Origin: Streptomyces sp. NBC_00083
GTDB taxonomy: Bacteria > Actinomycetota > Actinomycetes > Streptomycetales > Streptomycetaceae
Length of the DNA stretch: 64,000 nucleotides
NCBI RefSeq assembly: GCF_026343295.1
Contig: NZ_JAPELY010000001.1
Coordinates: 62,001 to 126,000 of the forward strand
Direction of reading: 5' to 3'
The notes under the pieces were generated by a model. It was not told the origin of the DNA. It worked only from the letters and a program-made list of their open reading frames with translations, and did no database searches. Of the stretch, positions 1 to 9,969 are shown one piece after another. How positions within the stretch are numbered: the first letter of the stretch is position 1; each line of letters starts with the position of its first letter. The translations under genes and the position numbers were made by a program.

Positions 1-670
1 GCCAACGGAACGGGGGCCGGGCGGACGCAGGCAGGCGCGCGTCCCGGCGCATCGCCACGTACGGGACGACCGCGAGGAGCGAGAAGACCGCGCACGCCAC
101 ATACCCCGCCGCGATGCCGCCCGCCGCCGTCGCCAGCGCCGTCCCGACCAGGATGCCCCCGACCTGTGACACCCCGAGCCACCCGCCCACCAACCCCCGC
201 CGCCGGTACGGCACTTGATCCGGAACCGCGGCGGTCAGCGCGGCGAACGACGCGTTCAGCGCGAGCTGCACCAGGCACCAGCCCGCCGTCATCGCCGCCA
301 CATCCGGCGCCCACGCCAGGACGGCCAGCCCCGCCGCCCCACCCGCGCCGCCCGCCACCACCCACGGGATCCGGCGCCCCACCCGCGCCGTCGTCCGGTC
401 GGACAGCGCACCGAACACCGGGTTCGCCACCATCGAGACCGCGGCCCCCACACCCGTCACCAGAGCCAGCGTCGACGCCTTGTGACCGGGCGTGAAGTGC
501 TCCGCCTGCCGCGCCAGGAGCAGCTGCAGCGGACCGAACCAGCCCACCCACACCCCGAGGTTGGCCAGCGACAACGCCCCCACCCATCGCCCGCCCGGCT
601 CCCCGCCGCCCTCCCCGTCCGCCCCCTCCACCGGCACGCCCGGGGCCTCGGCCCCGGGCTCCGCCGTCAC
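1..670 (-). CDS. MFS transporter (3' end beyond window)
   Basis: The GTG start overlaps the stop of the upstream glycosidase gene as GTGA, so the two are translationally coupled. About 223 residues are visible: a polar, Gly/Glu-rich cytoplasmic tail of some 30 residues, then hydrophobic segments beginning [20 protein letters not shown]. The loop [14 protein letters not shown] fits the major facilitator motif A (GxxxDRxGRR) between helices 2 and 3. The later helices and the C-terminus lie outside the window. Coupling to a family 1 glycosidase suggests a sugar or glycoside transporter of the MFS/GPH type, but the substrate cannot be read from this half. Confidence 0.85.
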   Translation of the reverse strand, partial: MTAEPGAEAPGVPVEGADGEGGGEPGGRWVGALSLANLGVWVGWFGPLQLLLARQAEHFTPGHKASTLALVTGVGAAVSMVANPVFGALSDRTTARVGRRIPWVVAGGAGGAAGLAVLAWAPDVAAMTAGWCLVQLALNASFAALTAAVPDQVPYRRRGLVGGWLGVSQVGGILVGTALATAAGGIAAGYVACAVFSLLAVVPYVAMRRDARLPASARPPFRW

Positions 671-2088
671 CGGGCTTCCCCGGCGGACCGCGGACGGCTG
701 CGCGCGATCACGTCCCGGTACCAGGCGTACGAGTCCTTCGGGGTGCGCGCCAGCGTCTCGAAGTCGACGTGGACGAGACCGAAACGCTGCCGGTACCCCT
801 CCGCCCACTCGAAGTTGTCCAGGAGCGACCAGACGAAGTAGCCGCGCACGTCGACACCGTCGGCCATCGCCCGGTGCAGGGCGCGCAGATGACCGTCGTG
901 GTAGGCGATCCTCCGGGCGTCGGCCACCCGGCCGCCGGCCGCCGGATCGGGCCCGTCCCCGTACGAGCAGCCGTTCTCGGTGATGATCACGGGCGGAAGC
1001 GCGCCCCCGTAACGGGAGCCGAAGGCCACGAGCAGCTCGTGCAGCCCGTCGGGCACCACCGGCCAGCCGAAGTCGGTCCGTTCGGGACCCCCCATGCCGG
1101 GACCCTCCATCTCGAACAGGCCGAACGGCAGGTCCGGCGGGAGCGCGATCCCCGCGAGGCTGGTGGCGGCGTCCGGCGCCGGGGCGCCGACGAGCGCCGG
1201 GTTGTAGTAGTTGATCCCGTACCAGTCCAGCGGCGCGGAGATCGTCCTCAGGTCCTCGGCGACCGGACCCGGCATCAGCTCGGCCCAGCCCTCGGGGTAG
1301 GCGCCGGTGAGGACCGGGTCGGCGAACAGGCGGTTCATGAGCGTGTCGTACAGCTCGGCCGCGCCCCGGTCCTCGTCCGTGCCGCCGGCCGTACGCACCG
1401 GGCTGTGCGAGACCGCGATCCCGATCTCCCGCGCCCCGGCGGCGCGCAGCGCCTCAACTGCCCTTCCGTGGGCGAGCAGTTGGTGGTGGGCCGCGGGGAG
1501 CGCGTCGAAGACTAGGTCCTTGCCGGGGGCGTGCTCGCCGATCCCGTAGCCGAGCAGGGTGACCTCGGCCGGCTCGTTGATGGTGATCCAGCGCGGCACG
1601 CGGTCGGCGAGCCGCTCCGCCACGACCGAGGCGTACGCGGCGAACCGTTCGGCGGTGTCCCGCTCCAGCCAGCCGCCGCGCTCCTCGAGGGCGAGCGGGG
1701 TGTCCCAGTGGAACAGGGTGGGTACGGGGGCGATCCCGGCGGCGCACACCTCGTCGACGAGCCGGTCGTAGAAGTCGAGCCCGCGCTGGTTGGCGGGGCC
1801 CGTCCCCGTCGGCTGCACGCGCGGCCAGGAGACGGAGAACCGGTAGGCGCCGACGCCGAGTCCGGCCATCAGCGCGACGTCGTCGCGGTAGCGGTGATAG
1901 TGGTCGACGGCGACGTTCGCGTGCGTACCGTCCTTGATGCGGCCGGGCTCCTTGGTGAACGCGTCCCACACCGAGGGCCCCCGGCCGTCGGCGTCCACGG
2001 CCCCCTCGATCTGGAACGCCGAGGTGGACACACCCCACAGGAAACCGGGCGGGAAGGCGGGCAGGGGCGGCTGATCGGGCGGCGTCAT
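667..2088 (-). CDS. Glycoside hydrolase family 1 (beta-glucosidase-like)
   Basis: 473 residues, the usual length for a cytoplasmic GH1 retaining beta-glycosidase. The N-terminus has the family signature [15 protein letters not shown]. The acid/base glutamate sits in WITINEP (about residue 171) and the nucleophile glutamate in IITENG (about residue 371). The C-terminus has [13 protein letters not shown]. There is no signal peptide, so it should act on an imported beta-glycoside, consistent with the coupled transporter downstream. The ATG at 2088 is chosen because the GH1 fold starts about 12 residues later; the frame stays open further upstream but without homology-like sequence. The inverted repeat at 2127-2143 is a candidate control site. 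The exact sugar specificity is not determinable. Confidence 0.93.
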   Translation of the reverse strand: MTPPDQPPLPAFPPGFLWGVSTSAFQIEGAVDADGRGPSVWDAFTKEPGRIKDGTHANVAVDHYHRYRDDVALMAGLGVGAYRFSVSWPRVQPTGTGPANQRGLDFYDRLVDEVCAAGIAPVPTLFHWDTPLALEERGGWLERDTAERFAAYASVVAERLADRVPRWITINEPAEVTLLGYGIGEHAPGKDLVFDALPAAHHQLLAHGRAVEALRAAGAREIGIAVSHSPVRTAGGTDEDRGAAELYDTLMNRLFADPVLTGAYPEGWAELMPGPVAEDLRTISAPLDWYGINYYNPALVGAPAPDAATSLAGIALPPDLPFGLFEMEGPGMGGPERTDFGWPVVPDGLHELLVAFGSRYGGALPPVIITENGCSYGDGPDPAAGGRVADARRIAYHDGHLRALHRAMADGVDVRGYFVWSLLDNFEWAEGYRQRFGLVHVDFETLARTPKDSYAWYRDVIARSRPRSAGEAR

Positions 2089-2126
2089 GGGGGAACTTTT
2101 GGGGTGGGGGGCGGGTGCTGTCAATG

Positions 2127-2143
2127 GAAAGTGAACAACTTTC
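2127..2143. promoter_or_regulatory. Inverted repeat upstream of the glycosidase gene
   Basis: GAAAGT and ACTTTC form perfect 6-bp arms around a 5-bp spacer, about 40 bp upstream of the glycosidase start, in a locally AT-richer stretch. Position and symmetry fit an operator for a dimeric regulator. No regulator gene is adjacent in the window, so its identity is unknown. Confidence 0.4.
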
Positions 2144-2316
2144 ATGTTCCTGGTTCCGGTCGGACCCAGGCGACACGGGATCCGCTTCGGTCCGGCCGGC
2201 CCCACGCGGCCCGGAAACCGCGCGGAGGCCGACTGACGTCTATGGAACGCCGGATGACAGATCCTGTCCGCCCGTCCCGCCCACCCCGCCCCCTCCGCCG
2301 CCCGAGGAGCACCCCC

Positions 2317-2964
2317 GTGCAGACCCCCGCCGCCACCCGCTACCTCTACCTCGCCCGGCACGGTGACGCCGGGCACGAAGGGCCCGTGCTGACCGACGCG
2401 GGGCGGCGTCAGGCGGCGCTGCTCGGGCGGCGGCTCGCCGGGGTGCCGCTGGCCGCCGTGCACCACGGTCCGCTGGGCCGGGCCGCCGAGACCGCGCGGC
2501 TGGTCGCCGCCGAGCTGGACGGGGTGGCCCCGACGGAGGCCGCCTGGGCGGGGGACTACGTGCCGTACTGGCCGCGGCGCGACGAACTCCCGCCGGCCCA
2601 CGCCGAGGGCATCCTCGGCTTCCTCGGCGATCCCGGGCCGGGGGAGCGGGAGGCGGGGGAGGCGCTGCTCGCGGAGGCGGTGGCCCGATGCACCGGGCCC
2701 GTGGAGGGGAGCGGGCCGCGCCACGAGCTGGTCGTCACCCACACCTTCCTCATCGGCTGGCTGGTGCGGGCCGCCCTCGACGCCCCCGACTGGCGCTGGG
2801 CGGGGCTCAACCACGGCAACGCGGCGCTCACCGTCATCCGGTACGCCCCCGGCAGGCCCGCCTCCGTCCTCCTCTTCAACGACCTGGCCCATCTGCCCGC
2901 CGAGCTGAAGTGGACCGGGTTTCCCGAGCGGTTCGCCACCGAGTTCGGGCAGTACGCGGTGTGA
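2317..2964 (+). CDS. Histidine phosphatase family protein
   Basis: 215 residues. The phosphoglycerate-mutase-like RHG signature is near the N-terminus (LARHGDAG, His about residue 15), and the second catalytic histidine lies in [10 protein letters not shown]. Arg in GRAAETARL fits the expected phosphate-pocket arginine. GTG at 2317 is preferred because GAGGAG lies 7 bases upstream; in-frame ATGs 60-75 bases earlier would add a Pro/Arg-rich tail typical of non-coding GC-rich DNA. Branch-1 members include small-molecule and phosphohistidine phosphatases; the substrate here is unknown. It is transcribed divergently from the glycosidase and convergently with the polymerase gene. Confidence 0.87.
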   Translation: MQTPAATRYLYLARHGDAGHEGPVLTDAGRRQAALLGRRLAGVPLAAVHHGPLGRAAETARLVAAELDGVAPTEAAWAGDYVPYWPRRDELPPAHAEGILGFLGDPGPGEREAGEALLAEAVARCTGPVEGSGPRHELVVTHTFLIGWLVRAALDAPDWRWAGLNHGNAALTVIRYAPGRPASVLLFNDLAHLPAELKWTGFPERFATEFGQYAV

Positions 2965-2994
2965 GCCGCCGTGGCCGGACGGCGCCCGCCGGGG

Positions 2995-4728
2995 CTACTT
3001 CGCGTCCGAGTAGCGCTCCACGATCGCCGTCGTGAACGGGAAGCGCACCGGTGTGTCGCCGAACGTGATCCGCCCGGCCAGCTCGCCGGCCTCGCGGATC
3101 GCCTTCGCCACCACGTCGGCCTCGTCGGCGGGGCAGTGCACGATCACCTCGTCGTGCTGGAAGAAGACCAGCTCGGCCCGGAGCCCGGCCGCGGTGATCG
3201 CCCGGCGCAGCGCGGCGAGCAGCAGCAGCGCCCAGTCGGCGGCGCTGCCCTGCACCACGAAGTTGCGGGTGAAGCGGCCTCGTGCGCGGGCGTCCCGCGA
3301 GGCGTAGCCGTAGGTGAACTCCCCTCCTGAGGAGCCGGGTTGGGGCTCGGCCTCCTGGGGGATGCCGGCCTCGTCGGATTCGCCCGCGCCGAGCGCCGGG
3401 GGGCTGGTGCGGCCGAGCCAGGTGCGGACCAGGCGGCCCTCCTCGCCGGCCTTCGCCGCGTCGTCCACGTACGCCACCGCGAGGGGGAAGCGCCGGCGCA
3501 GGGCCGCCAGGTTCTTCAGGCCGTCGCCCGAGGTCTGGCCGTAGATGGCGCCGAGCAGGGCCAGCTTGGCGTGGTTGCGGTCGCCGGAGAACGCCCGGTC
3601 GGACAGCGAGGTGTACAGGTCGCCGTCGTGGCCGGCGACCTCCATCAGGCCGGGGTCGCGGGAGATCGCGGCGAGCACCCTGGGCTCCATCTGGTCGGCG
3701 TCGGCGACGACCAGGCGCCAGCCCGCGTCGGCGACGACCGCCTGCCGTATCACCTTGGGGATCTGCAGGGCGCCGCCCCCGTTGGTGGTCCAGCGGCCGC
3801 TGACGGTGCCGCCCGGGGTGAACTCGGGGCGGAAGCGGCCCTCGCGCACCCAGTCGTGCAGCCAGCTCCAGCCGTGCGCGGTCCAGATCCGGTACAGCTT
3901 CTTGTACGCGATGAGGGGCTCGACCGCCGGGTGGTCGAGCTCGGCCAGCTCCCAGCGGCGGGTCGACTTGATGCGCATCCCGGCCTCGCCGAACGCCTTC
4001 ACCACGTCGGCCGGCAGGTCCGGTCTGACCCGGCGGCCGAAGGCCGCCGACACCTGGTCGGTGAGCTCGGCGAGCCGGCGCGGCTCACCGCCGCCCCCGG
4101 TGCGCGGCGAACCGCTCGCGTAGCGCTCGCCCAGCAGCCCGTCCAGGAGCTCGCGGTGCACATCGGCGCGCCAGGGCAGCCCCGAGCGGTGCATCTCGGC
4201 GGCGACCAGCATGCCGGCCGACTCGGACGCGGTGAGCAGCCGCATCCTGGCGGGGTGTTCGGCGCGGTCGTGGCGGCGCTGCTGCTCGGCGTACACCTCC
4301 AGGAGCGCCTCGAAGGGGAGGCCCGCGGTGGAGCGCGGCTCGAACTCGAAGAGGGAGGACTGCGAGCCCGGTTCGGCGGCCCTGGGCGGCGGGTCGGGCG
4401 GCACGGGCCGGTTGCGGAGCCGGGCCCAGGAGGCCGCCGCCGAGCGGGGTTCGCCGTAGCGGCCCTCGTGGCCGAGGAGGAGCAGCTCGGCGTCCTCGAT
4501 GTCGTAGCACCGCTCGATGCGGGCGCCCGCGGCGAGCAGCCGGGGGTAGATCTCGGCGGTGGAGCGCCACACCCAGCGGCCGACGTGCGGGCGCGCGAGG
4601 ACGGCGGCCGTCAGGTCGGGCTCCTCAAGGATCCCGCCCAGCGGCAGCCCGTCGTCGCCGAGGGGCGCGAGCCGTGCTCCGCCGCCCTCGGTCGCCTCGA
4701 TGGCCCACCGGTCCCACCGTTCGTTCAC
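2995..4728 (-). CDS. PolA-like DNA polymerase with degenerate 3'-5' exonuclease domain
   Basis: About 577 residues, corresponding to an exonuclease-like plus polymerase module without the 5' nuclease domain of full-length Pol I. Polymerase motif A reads VVADADQMEPR (canonical DYSQIELR, with the catalytic Asp and the Glu and Arg kept). Motif B is RNHAKLALLGAIYGQT and motif C is FFQHDEVIVH, with the catalytic Asp-Glu pair. I see no obvious DEDD residues in the N-terminal 200 residues, so proofreading is probably lost. Actinobacteria commonly carry such a second PolA-like protein, usually annotated bifunctional 3'-5' exonuclease/DNA polymerase. The GTG at 4728 begins VNERWDRW; a GTG at 4752 is an alternative and neither has a strong ribosome-binding site. 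Confidence 0.88.
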   Translation of the reverse strand: MNERWDRWAIEATEGGGARLAPLGDDGLPLGGILEEPDLTAAVLARPHVGRWVWRSTAEIYPRLLAAGARIERCYDIEDAELLLLGHEGRYGEPRSAAASWARLRNRPVPPDPPPRAAEPGSQSSLFEFEPRSTAGLPFEALLEVYAEQQRRHDRAEHPARMRLLTASESAGMLVAAEMHRSGLPWRADVHRELLDGLLGERYASGSPRTGGGGEPRRLAELTDQVSAAFGRRVRPDLPADVVKAFGEAGMRIKSTRRWELAELDHPAVEPLIAYKKLYRIWTAHGWSWLHDWVREGRFRPEFTPGGTVSGRWTTNGGGALQIPKVIRQAVVADAGWRLVVADADQMEPRVLAAISRDPGLMEVAGHDGDLYTSLSDRAFSGDRNHAKLALLGAIYGQTSGDGLKNLAALRRRFPLAVAYVDDAAKAGEEGRLVRTWLGRTSPPALGAGESDEAGIPQEAEPQPGSSGGEFTYGYASRDARARGRFTRNFVVQGSAADWALLLLAALRRAITAAGLRAELVFFQHDEVIVHCPADEADVVAKAIREAGELAGRITFGDTPVRFPFTTAIVERYSDAK

Positions 4729-4838
4729 GCGATCGAGTCTGGCATCCGGCACTGACAACGGCCCGCCACCACGACAGCGACCCGCGCCGCGAGCACCACC
4801 GCGGTCACCACCGCGGTCACCCCCACGACCGCGGGCGC

Positions 4839-6200
4839 CTACGCCACCGTGTGCAGCAGTGCCGCCGCCTCGCCCCGGGAGCTGACGCCCAGCTTGGCCA
4901 GGATGTTGGCGACGTGGAACTTCACCGTCGACTCGCTGATGTGCAGCGCCTCGGCGATCGCGCGGTTGCGGTGGCCCCGGGCGAGATGGCCGAGCACCTC
5001 CGTCTCGCGCGGGTGCAGTTCGGACAGCGGGTCGAGGCGGGGGCCCGGCGCGGTGCCGAGCGGCAGGGCCGCGGTGACGGTGGTGCCCCAGCCGGGCAGC
5101 GCGTCCACGGTGAGGGTGCCGCCGAGCGCGGCGAGGCGCTGGGCGATCCGGTGGGTGTCGAGTGCGGCGCACGCCGGTTCGCCGGGCCCGTCGTCGCGTA
5201 CGGACGCGATCAGCCGGCACTCCGCGATGCGCCAGCGGACGTGGACGCGGCGCACACCGTCCTGTCCGGCCTGGGCGAGGACGAGGGTGCGGACGGCGGC
5301 GCGGGCCAGGTGGGCGATCTCGGCCGGGACGGGCTTCTCGGCGGTCTCCGCCTCGGGCGGCGCGACCTCCAGGCGCACCTCGCAGTGGCGCAGCAGCGGT
5401 CTGAGGGAGTCGGCGAGCCGGGTGAAGGCCTCGCCGGCGGGTTCCTCGGTGAGCTGGTGGTCGCGGTCGGCGGTGGCGCGCAGCGCGACCAGCGCGGACG
5501 CCGCGAGGTCGACGGCGCGGGCGCGGGCGTCGCGGTCGTCCAGGCTCCGGGCGCGCAGCACGCCGAGCAGGGCGGTGAGCGCGGCTTCGTGGGCCTCGCC
5601 CAACTCGGCGATGACACGGGCGCGTTCGGCGGCTGTGGAGCGTGACTGGGCGAGCGCGCCGGGCACCGCCTCGATGGAGATGCGGGCGCGGTGGCCGCTC
5701 GCCAGGTCCCACAGGTGCTGCACGGTCGTCGCGTCCTGGGCCGTCAACTCGGGGCCCGTGCCGGTGCGTACGAGGACGAGCAGGGGCGGCTGCGCGGCCA
5801 TCGGCGCGGCCTCGCTCGCGGCGGCGACCACGGCCCGCTCCACGCCGCCGATGACGGCCGTGCCCTGCCACACCTGGCCGGGGGTGACGAGCGGGGCGAG
5901 CGCCTGGAGCTCGGCGGCGGTGATCCGCCCGGCCGTGGCGGTCTCGCCGCGCGGGCCGGCGGGTGTGTGGGCGCCGGTCTCGCCGTGCGGGGCGCCGTGT
6001 GTCTTGAACGGCGAGTGGGCGCACTGCCCGGACAGTTCGGCGGCGACGGTGTGCGGGACGAGCGGGGCGGTGGCCGCGGAGAGGATCGGCAGGATCCGGT
6101 CCAGCGGGGCGCGCACCAGCTCAGCGGCGTGGGCGAGCGCGGCGGCGGTGTGCGCCGGGTCGGCGGCGCGGGGTGCGGTGCGGCTCGTGCGGGGCTCCAT
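4839..6200 (-). CDS. LuxR-family regulator with GAF-like and ATPase-like domains
   Basis: 453 residues. The C-terminal about 60 residues are a LuxR/NarL helix-turn-helix ([20 protein letters not shown], then [19 protein letters not shown]). The N-terminal half resembles a sensory GAF-type region. The middle, with [11 protein letters not shown] and a glycine-containing [13 protein letters not shown], looks like a histidine-kinase-type HATPase without an obvious phospho-histidine box. This sensor-plus-LuxR fusion is common in Streptomyces and probably responds directly to a ligand. The ATG at 6200 is chosen because the sequence upstream is Arg/Pro-rich and unlike coding sequence. It is divergent from the oxidoreductase gene, a possible target. 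The ligand is unknown. Confidence 0.82.
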   Translation of the reverse strand: MEPRTSRTAPRAADPAHTAAALAHAAELVRAPLDRILPILSAATAPLVPHTVAAELSGQCAHSPFKTHGAPHGETGAHTPAGPRGETATAGRITAAELQALAPLVTPGQVWQGTAVIGGVERAVVAAASEAAPMAAQPPLLVLVRTGTGPELTAQDATTVQHLWDLASGHRARISIEAVPGALAQSRSTAAERARVIAELGEAHEAALTALLGVLRARSLDDRDARARAVDLAASALVALRATADRDHQLTEEPAGEAFTRLADSLRPLLRHCEVRLEVAPPEAETAEKPVPAEIAHLARAAVRTLVLAQAGQDGVRRVHVRWRIAECRLIASVRDDGPGEPACAALDTHRIAQRLAALGGTLTVDALPGWGTTVTAALPLGTAPGPRLDPLSELHPRETEVLGHLARGHRNRAIAEALHISESTVKFHVANILAKLGVSSRGEAAALLHTVA

Positions 6201-6350
6201 CGCCTCAGCGTACGGTCGCCGCGGCCGCCGGCGCCCCGCCTTGTGGCCAGGTCGAACCGGCCGGAAGGCGGGCCGGTCCGGGGCGGGCCGGCACGGACGC
6301 TTGAGCCAGGGCGCCGAGGCCAGCGCGGTGACGATGCGAGGAGTGCTGTG

Positions 6351-7259
6351 ATGGAAGCGATCGTGTACGAGCGGTTCGGCGGGCCGGACGTACTGTCCTT
6401 CACCGAGGCCGACAGGCCGGAGCCGGGCCCCGGCCAGGTGCGGGTGAAGGTGGCGGCGGCGGGCGTCAACCCCGTCGACTTCCGTATCCGCAACGGCTGG
6501 ATGCGGGCCAAGTTCCCGGTGACCTTCCCGATGATTCCGGGGCTCGAAGTGGCGGGTGTCGTGGACGCGCTCGGCGAAGGTGTCACCGCGTTCGCGGTCG
6601 GCGACGAGGTGTTCGGTCACTCCGACACCGGCGCCTACGCCGAGTACGCCCTCGCCACTCATGTCGTGGCCAAGCCGGCCGCCCTCGCCTGGGAGCAGGC
6701 GGTCGCCCTTCCGGTGGCGGGCGAGACCTCGGAGCGGGTGCTGCGGCGGCTCGAACTGGCCGCAGGGGAGACCTTGTTGGTCCACGGCGCGGCCGGCGTG
6801 GTCGGCTCGGTGGGGGTGCAGCTCGCGGTGGCCCGCGGTGCCACGGTCATCGGTACCGCGTCCCTGGACAACCACGCCTTCGTGCGTGAGCTGGGGGCGG
6901 TCCCGGTGGCGTACGGGCCCGGTCTGGTCGAGCGGGTGCGTGCGCTCGCCCCGCAGGGCATCGACGCCGTGTACGACGCGGCCGGCAAGGACACGCTGCC
7001 CGACTCGGTCGAGCTGCGCGGCGGCACCGCGTCGCGCGTCGTCACCATCGCCGCGCTGGACGCCGCCGAGCACGGCGTCGAGTTCAGCGGCGCCGCCCTG
7101 GCCGACCCGGAGCCGGTCTACGAGGCCCAGGCCCGCCTGGTCGCCGAGGGCCGGCTGCGCATCCGGCACGCAGAGACGTTCCCGCTCTCCGAGGCGGTCA
7201 AGGCCCTGGAGCTGAGCGAGGGCGGCCACGCGAAGGGCAAGCTGGTCCTCATCCCCTGA
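6351..7259 (+). CDS. NADP-dependent quinone oxidoreductase-like (MDR family)
   Basis: 302 residues of the medium-chain dehydrogenase/reductase superfamily. The N-terminal GroES-like fold has [15 protein letters not shown] and PGLEVAGVV. The Rossmann domain has [19 protein letters not shown]. No zinc-ligand Cys/His cluster is present, placing it in the zeta-crystallin/quinone oxidoreductase class, which reduces quinones or enones with NADPH in the cytosol. GAGGAG at 6338-6343 supports the ATG. It lies between divergent and convergent regulator genes (LuxR and AraC), either of which may control it. Confidence 0.9.
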   Translation: MEAIVYERFGGPDVLSFTEADRPEPGPGQVRVKVAAAGVNPVDFRIRNGWMRAKFPVTFPMIPGLEVAGVVDALGEGVTAFAVGDEVFGHSDTGAYAEYALATHVVAKPAALAWEQAVALPVAGETSERVLRRLELAAGETLLVHGAAGVVGSVGVQLAVARGATVIGTASLDNHAFVRELGAVPVAYGPGLVERVRALAPQGIDAVYDAAGKDTLPDSVELRGGTASRVVTIAALDAAEHGVEFSGAALADPEPVYEAQARLVAEGRLRIRHAETFPLSEAVKALELSEGGHAKGKLVLIP

Positions 7260-7277
7260 GGCCCGGCGGGCGCGCGC

Positions 7278-8189
7278 TCACCCGGTGCGGGCCGCCGCGC
7301 GGTAGCGGCCCGGCGTCGTGCCGTACTGCCGGCTGAAGGCGTGCGAGAGGGCGTAGGGGGTGCTGTAGCCCACGCGCCGGGCGATGGCGTCGAGCGCGTC
7401 GGGGGTGGTGCGCAGCAGCGCCGCCGCGCGGGTCAGGCGCCACCAGGTGAGGTACGCCATCGGGGCGCGCCCCACCAGGGTGGTGAAGCGGCGGGCGAGG
7501 GTGGCCCGTGACACGCCGACGTGGGCGGCGAGCCCGTCGTTGCTCCAGGGCCGCGCGGGGTCGTCGTGCAGGGCGTGCAGGGCGGCGGCCACCGCCGGGT
7601 CGTGGAGCGCGGCCGGCCAGCGTGAGGTGGTGCTGTCGGCCATCCAGGCCCGTACGAGGTAGACGAGGAGCAGGTCGAGCAGGCTGGGCAGGGCGATCGC
7701 CGCGCCGGGCCGGGCGGAGCCGACTTCGCGGCCCAACAGGTCGATGGCGGCGCGCAGTTCGTGGTGGTGGCCGACCCGGTTGGGGATGTGCACGACGTCG
7801 GGCAGGTCGGCGAGGAGCGGGTGGGTGTGGTGCCGGTCGAGCCGGTACTTGCCGCACAGCAGTTCCGTGTCGCCCTCGCCGTCGGGGGAGTTGGCCGCTC
7901 GGTGCGACCACTGGGCGAAGTCGACGGCCCGTGCGAGCGCCGCCGGACCGGCGGGGTGGTCGGCGATGACGTGTCCGCTGCCGTGCGGAAGGAGCACCGC
8001 GTCGCCGGTGTTCAGGGCGAGCGCCGTTCCGCCTTCGGTCCGCATCCAGCAGCCGCCCTCCAGGACGACGTGGAAGCCGGCGCCCTCGTACGGGTCGAGC
8101 CGGGCGCACCACTGGCCGCCCACCCGCAGCCGGGTGGAGGAGGGCTGCCCCACCCGTACCGCGGAGATCGCGTCGCTCACCAGATCCAT
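7278..8189 (-). CDS. AraC-family transcriptional regulator (cupin N-domain)
   Basis: 303 residues. The N-terminal about 190 residues resemble the cupin-like ligand domain of AraC-type activators (GAGFHVVLEGGCWM, then LLPHGSGHVI). The C-terminal about 100 residues hold two helix-turn-helices (GLAAHVGVSRATLARRF and IARRVGYSTPYALSHAF), ending RQYGTTPGRYRAA. ATG at 8189 opens the cupin domain. The gene is divergent from the metallo-hydrolase gene at 8322, its likely target, and converges on the oxidoreductase gene with an 18-base gap. Confidence 0.9.
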   Translation of the reverse strand: MDLVSDAISAVRVGQPSSTRLRVGGQWCARLDPYEGAGFHVVLEGGCWMRTEGGTALALNTGDAVLLPHGSGHVIADHPAGPAALARAVDFAQWSHRAANSPDGEGDTELLCGKYRLDRHHTHPLLADLPDVVHIPNRVGHHHELRAAIDLLGREVGSARPGAAIALPSLLDLLLVYLVRAWMADSTTSRWPAALHDPAVAAALHALHDDPARPWSNDGLAAHVGVSRATLARRFTTLVGRAPMAYLTWWRLTRAAALLRTTPDALDAIARRVGYSTPYALSHAFSRQYGTTPGRYRAAARTG

Positions 8190-8256
8190 GCGGCCAGCCT
8201 ACCGCCGGGTCGCCCGTGGGTGAGGTGTTCGCGTATCCAGATGAGCCGGGAGAGCA

Positions 8257-8286
8257 TTGGGTGTCTCATGGCGAACTGTCTAGAGT
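8257..8286 (+). promoter_or_regulatory. Candidate promoter of the metallo-hydrolase gene
   Basis: TTGGGT (8257-8262) and TAGAGT (8281-8286) are spaced 18 bp, resembling a vegetative sigma-factor promoter, in the gap between the AraC gene and the hydrolase gene. Confidence 0.4.
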
Positions 8287-8321
8287 CGTGGCGACGGACA
8301 GTGAGCGGAAGGCGGCAGGGC

Positions 8322-9215
8322 ATGCGGAGCATCACGCTGGGCGAGGTCGAGGTCATCCGGGTCGTGGAGTGGGAGGGCACCTTCGGGCCGGCCCGCGCGA
8401 TCGTGCCCGAGGCGGGGATCGCGACGTGGGAGGAGCAGGAGGAGATGCTCGCGCCGCACTTCTGGGAGCGCGGGAGCGACCGGTGGATCGGCGCCCTGCA
8501 GACGTGGGTGCTGCGCAGCGGCGGGCGGACCGTGCTGGTGGACACCGGTGTCGGCAACGGCCGCGAACGGCCCGGCATGCCGATGTTCCACCACCGCGAC
8601 ACCGATTTCCTGGGGCAGTTGGCGGCGGCCGGGGTGCGGCCCGAGGACGTCGACGTCGTCGTCAACACCCATCTGCACGCCGACCACGTCGGCTGGAACA
8701 CGGTGGCGGCGGGGCCCGGCGCCTGGGTGCCGGCCTTCCCCCGCGCCACCTACCTCATGCCGGCCGCCGACCACTTCCACTTCGACCCGGCGAACGGCCG
8801 CGACCTGCGCGTGGACGACGTCGAACTCTTCGAGGACAGCGTGGCGCCCGTGGTGCGGGCCGGGCAGGCCGTGCTGTGGGAGGGCGAGTACCGCATCGAC
8901 GAGAACCTCGTCCTGGAGTCCGCGCCCGGCCACACCCCGGGCTCCTCCGTGCTGCGGCTCGCCTCCCGCGGCGAGCGGGCCGTGTTCGTGGGCGACCTGC
9001 TGCACAGCCCCGTACAGATCGCCCACCCGGCGCACAACAGCTGCTTCTGCGAGGACGAGGCAGGGGCCGCCGCCACCCGCCACCGCGTCCTGGGCCGCGC
9101 CGCCGACGAGCGCGAACTCGTTGTGCCGGCCCACTTCGGCGGCCCCGGCGCCTTCGAAGTGCGGCGCGAGGGCGGCCGGTTCGCGGTCCAGGCGTGGGCC
9201 TCCTACAGCGCGTAA
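8322..9215 (+). CDS. MBL-fold metallohydrolase
   Basis: 297 residues with the metallo-beta-lactamase fold. The zinc motif THLHADHVGW is the HxHxDH signature. Further ligands are likely in SAPGHTPGSS and in VFVGDLLHS, and PAHFGGPGAF near the C-terminus supplies the last histidine. The layout resembles the N-acyl homoserine lactonase/MBL hydrolase subgroup, but the substrate cannot be assigned. ATG at 8322 follows a G/A-rich stretch; an in-frame ATG at about 8268 would add 18 residues without family-like sequence. Its stop region overlaps the convergent SGNH hydrolase gene by 13 bases. Confidence 0.9.
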   Translation: MRSITLGEVEVIRVVEWEGTFGPARAIVPEAGIATWEEQEEMLAPHFWERGSDRWIGALQTWVLRSGGRTVLVDTGVGNGRERPGMPMFHHRDTDFLGQLAAAGVRPEDVDVVVNTHLHADHVGWNTVAAGPGAWVPAFPRATYLMPAADHFHFDPANGRDLRVDDVELFEDSVAPVVRAGQAVLWEGEYRIDENLVLESAPGHTPGSSVLRLASRGERAVFVGDLLHSPVQIAHPAHNSCFCEDEAGAAATRHRVLGRAADERELVVPAHFGGPGAFEVRREGGRFAVQAWASYSA

Positions 9216-9892
9216 CGCGCGCCGCTCTCCCAGGCGCCGTGCAGCGCGGCGGCGAACGCGGCCGCCAGCTTGTGCTCGCCGCTGGGGCCCGGATGCGTTC
9301 CGTCGTAGGTGTCCGTGCGGATGTCGTAACTGTCGGGGACCGCGGCGAGTATCAGCGGCGATGCCGCCGTGTCGAGGTCGGCGACGGCCTTGGCGAGCAG
9401 CACGTTGAACAGGTCGACCTCGGCGGCGAACGCGGCGTCGTCGCGGGCCCGGATGTTCGGGATGACGGGCAGCGCCACCATGCGTACGCGCGGGTTGGCG
9501 GCGCGGGCGCCCGCGACGAACGCGCGCACGTTCGCGGCGGTCTGCTCCGCGTCCGTGTAGAACCCGAGGTCTATCAGGCCGAGCGAGACCAGCAGCACGT
9601 CCGCCCGGCTCTCCGCGACGGCCGGCCCGATCAGCGGCGCCATGTGCAGCCAGCCCTCGCCCCAGCCCGCGAGGTGGCGGCGGGCCGCGGCCGGGAAGTC
9701 GGGGGCGGCGTAGTCGTGCGAGACGGGCGCCCCGGCCGCCGGGTCGTACAGCGCGGTGCGCGGCCCGACGATCTCGTACGGGCCGTCGAAGGACGTTTCG
9801 AGGTGGCGCCACATGCGGTAGCGCCAGGTGAAGTCGCCGGGGCACCCGATGGTCATGGAGTCACCGACGAAGAGAAAACGCATGGGGGTCAT
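9203..9892 (-). CDS. SGNH/GDSL-family hydrolase
   Basis: About 229 residues of the SGNH esterase/lipase superfamily. Block I is FVGDSMTIGCPG with the nucleophile Ser, and the C-terminal block V is DGTHPGPSGEHKLA with the catalytic Asp-His pair. VSLGLIDLGFY stands where the block with the oxyanion Asn (usually GxND) is expected, so that Asn appears replaced. No signal peptide is visible, suggesting a cytosolic esterase. Several in-frame ATGs occur between 9883 and 9934; 9892 is a compromise because only the residues after it look conserved. The 3' end overlaps the convergent hydrolase gene. Confidence 0.82.
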   Translation of the reverse strand: MTPMRFLFVGDSMTIGCPGDFTWRYRMWRHLETSFDGPYEIVGPRTALYDPAAGAPVSHDYAAPDFPAAARRHLAGWGEGWLHMAPLIGPAVAESRADVLLVSLGLIDLGFYTDAEQTAANVRAFVAGARAANPRVRMVALPVIPNIRARDDAAFAAEVDLFNVLLAKAVADLDTAASPLILAAVPDSYDIRTDTYDGTHPGPSGEHKLAAAFAAALHGAWESGARYAL

Positions 9893-9969
9893 CATTACCG
9901 ATCGGTACGCCGGCGGCGACGTGACGGTCGACACCCCGACGGGCGGGGCGGGCCAGGGAGACTGGGTCC

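Noticed and set aside
2089..2892. Upstream extension of the glycosidase frame
   Set aside because: The GH1 signature begins right after ATG 2088; the extension runs opposite the histidine phosphatase gene and lacks coding character.
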